Part shown: positions 6,223 to 6,364 of the stretch, piece after piece
Position numbering within the stretch: the first letter of the stretch is position 1
Layout of the letters: each line of letters opens with the position of its first letter
Assembly (NCBI GenBank): GCA_014379815.1
Contig: JACMLA010000168.1
Span: 1 to 6,364, forward strand
Source of the DNA: Bryobacteraceae bacterium
GTDB taxonomy: Bacteria > Acidobacteriota > Terriglobia > Bryobacterales > Bryobacteraceae
Length of the DNA: 6,364 nucleotides
Direction: 5' to 3'
Notes under the pieces: model-generated
Database searches by the model: none
What the model was told of the DNA's origin: nothing
What the model saw: the letters and a program-made list of their open reading frames with translations, nothing else
Position numbers and translations under genes: made by a program

Positions 6223-6364
6223 GAAAAATTTCGCTGACAGAAAGCTGATATTGCCTGCCTGCAAGCTGGAAGTTCAGGTCTGGTTGCCGTTCCGCGCAAT
6301 GCTCTGAGGGAGGTGCGTTCTGCCGGTAAACTTCGACAACTTGCTCAATCGGATCGATCACCCA
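6209..6364 (-). CDS. Uma2-family (DUF820) endonuclease, C-terminal fragment at the window edge
   Basis: Reading leftward from the window edge gives 51 open codons ending in TGA at 6211-6209. The fragment opens with WVIDPIEQVVEVYRQ, which matches the conserved strand of Uma2 proteins (W/Y-V-V/I-D-P followed by an alternating valine strand and a tyrosine). It closes with NFQLAGRQYQLSVSEIFLSEG, like the typical final segment with a strand and an L..EIF ending. Uma2 proteins have a PD-(D/E)XK nuclease-like fold and are usually about 180-210 residues; their cellular role is poorly defined. The catalytic residues and the start lie to the right of this window, so activity cannot be judged. The gene converges on the GH-like gene and overlaps its end by 14 bases. 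It is probably unrelated to the envelope cluster in function. Confidence 0.7.
   Translation of the reverse strand, partial: WVIDPIEQVVEVYRQNAPPSEHCAERQPDLNFQLAGRQYQLSVSEIFLSEG

Overview
The window comes from a Gram-negative-type bacterium with moderately high GC. It has a MEP-pathway gene, Sec-type signal peptides, and a protein ending in what looks like an outer-membrane beta-barrel. The gene style (a LolA-like protein, a TPR-barrel fusion, a Uma2 nuclease) reminds me of Acidobacteriota, perhaps Bryobacterales/Solibacter relatives. That placement is an impression from memory, not a demonstrated result.

Layout: the left fifth is transcribed leftward and carries housekeeping genes. nadD (NAD biosynthesis, TTG start) is followed after about 60 bases by ispH (isoprenoid precursors), which runs off the left edge. 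A 130-base divergent spacer separates nadD from a rightward cluster of three envelope genes: a secreted LolA-like protein, a TPR protein fused to a putative beta-barrel, and a secreted two-domain protein with an amidotransferase-like N-terminus and a glycoside-hydrolase-like TIM barrel. The last two overlap by 17 bases and are probably translated together. At the right edge the C-terminus of a Uma2-family nuclease gene lies on the minus strand and overlaps the end of the third envelope gene tail to tail.

Working hypothesis: the TPR-barrel and the GH-like protein resemble the outer-membrane half of a synthase-dependent exopolysaccharide exporter (compare PgaA/PgaB, PelB/PelA, BcsC/BcsZ). No glycosyltransferase, deacetylase or c-di-GMP receptor gene is in the window, so substrate and mechanism are unknown. 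This trio is the best candidate here for an undescribed system.

Two TGnTATACT sequences each sit exactly 10 bases before a possible start codon (ispH ATG and a TTG of the LolA-like gene), which suggests very short-leader transcripts. No tRNA, rRNA, CRISPR array, insertion sequence or convincing terminator was seen. No gene-free stretch exceeds 300 bases.
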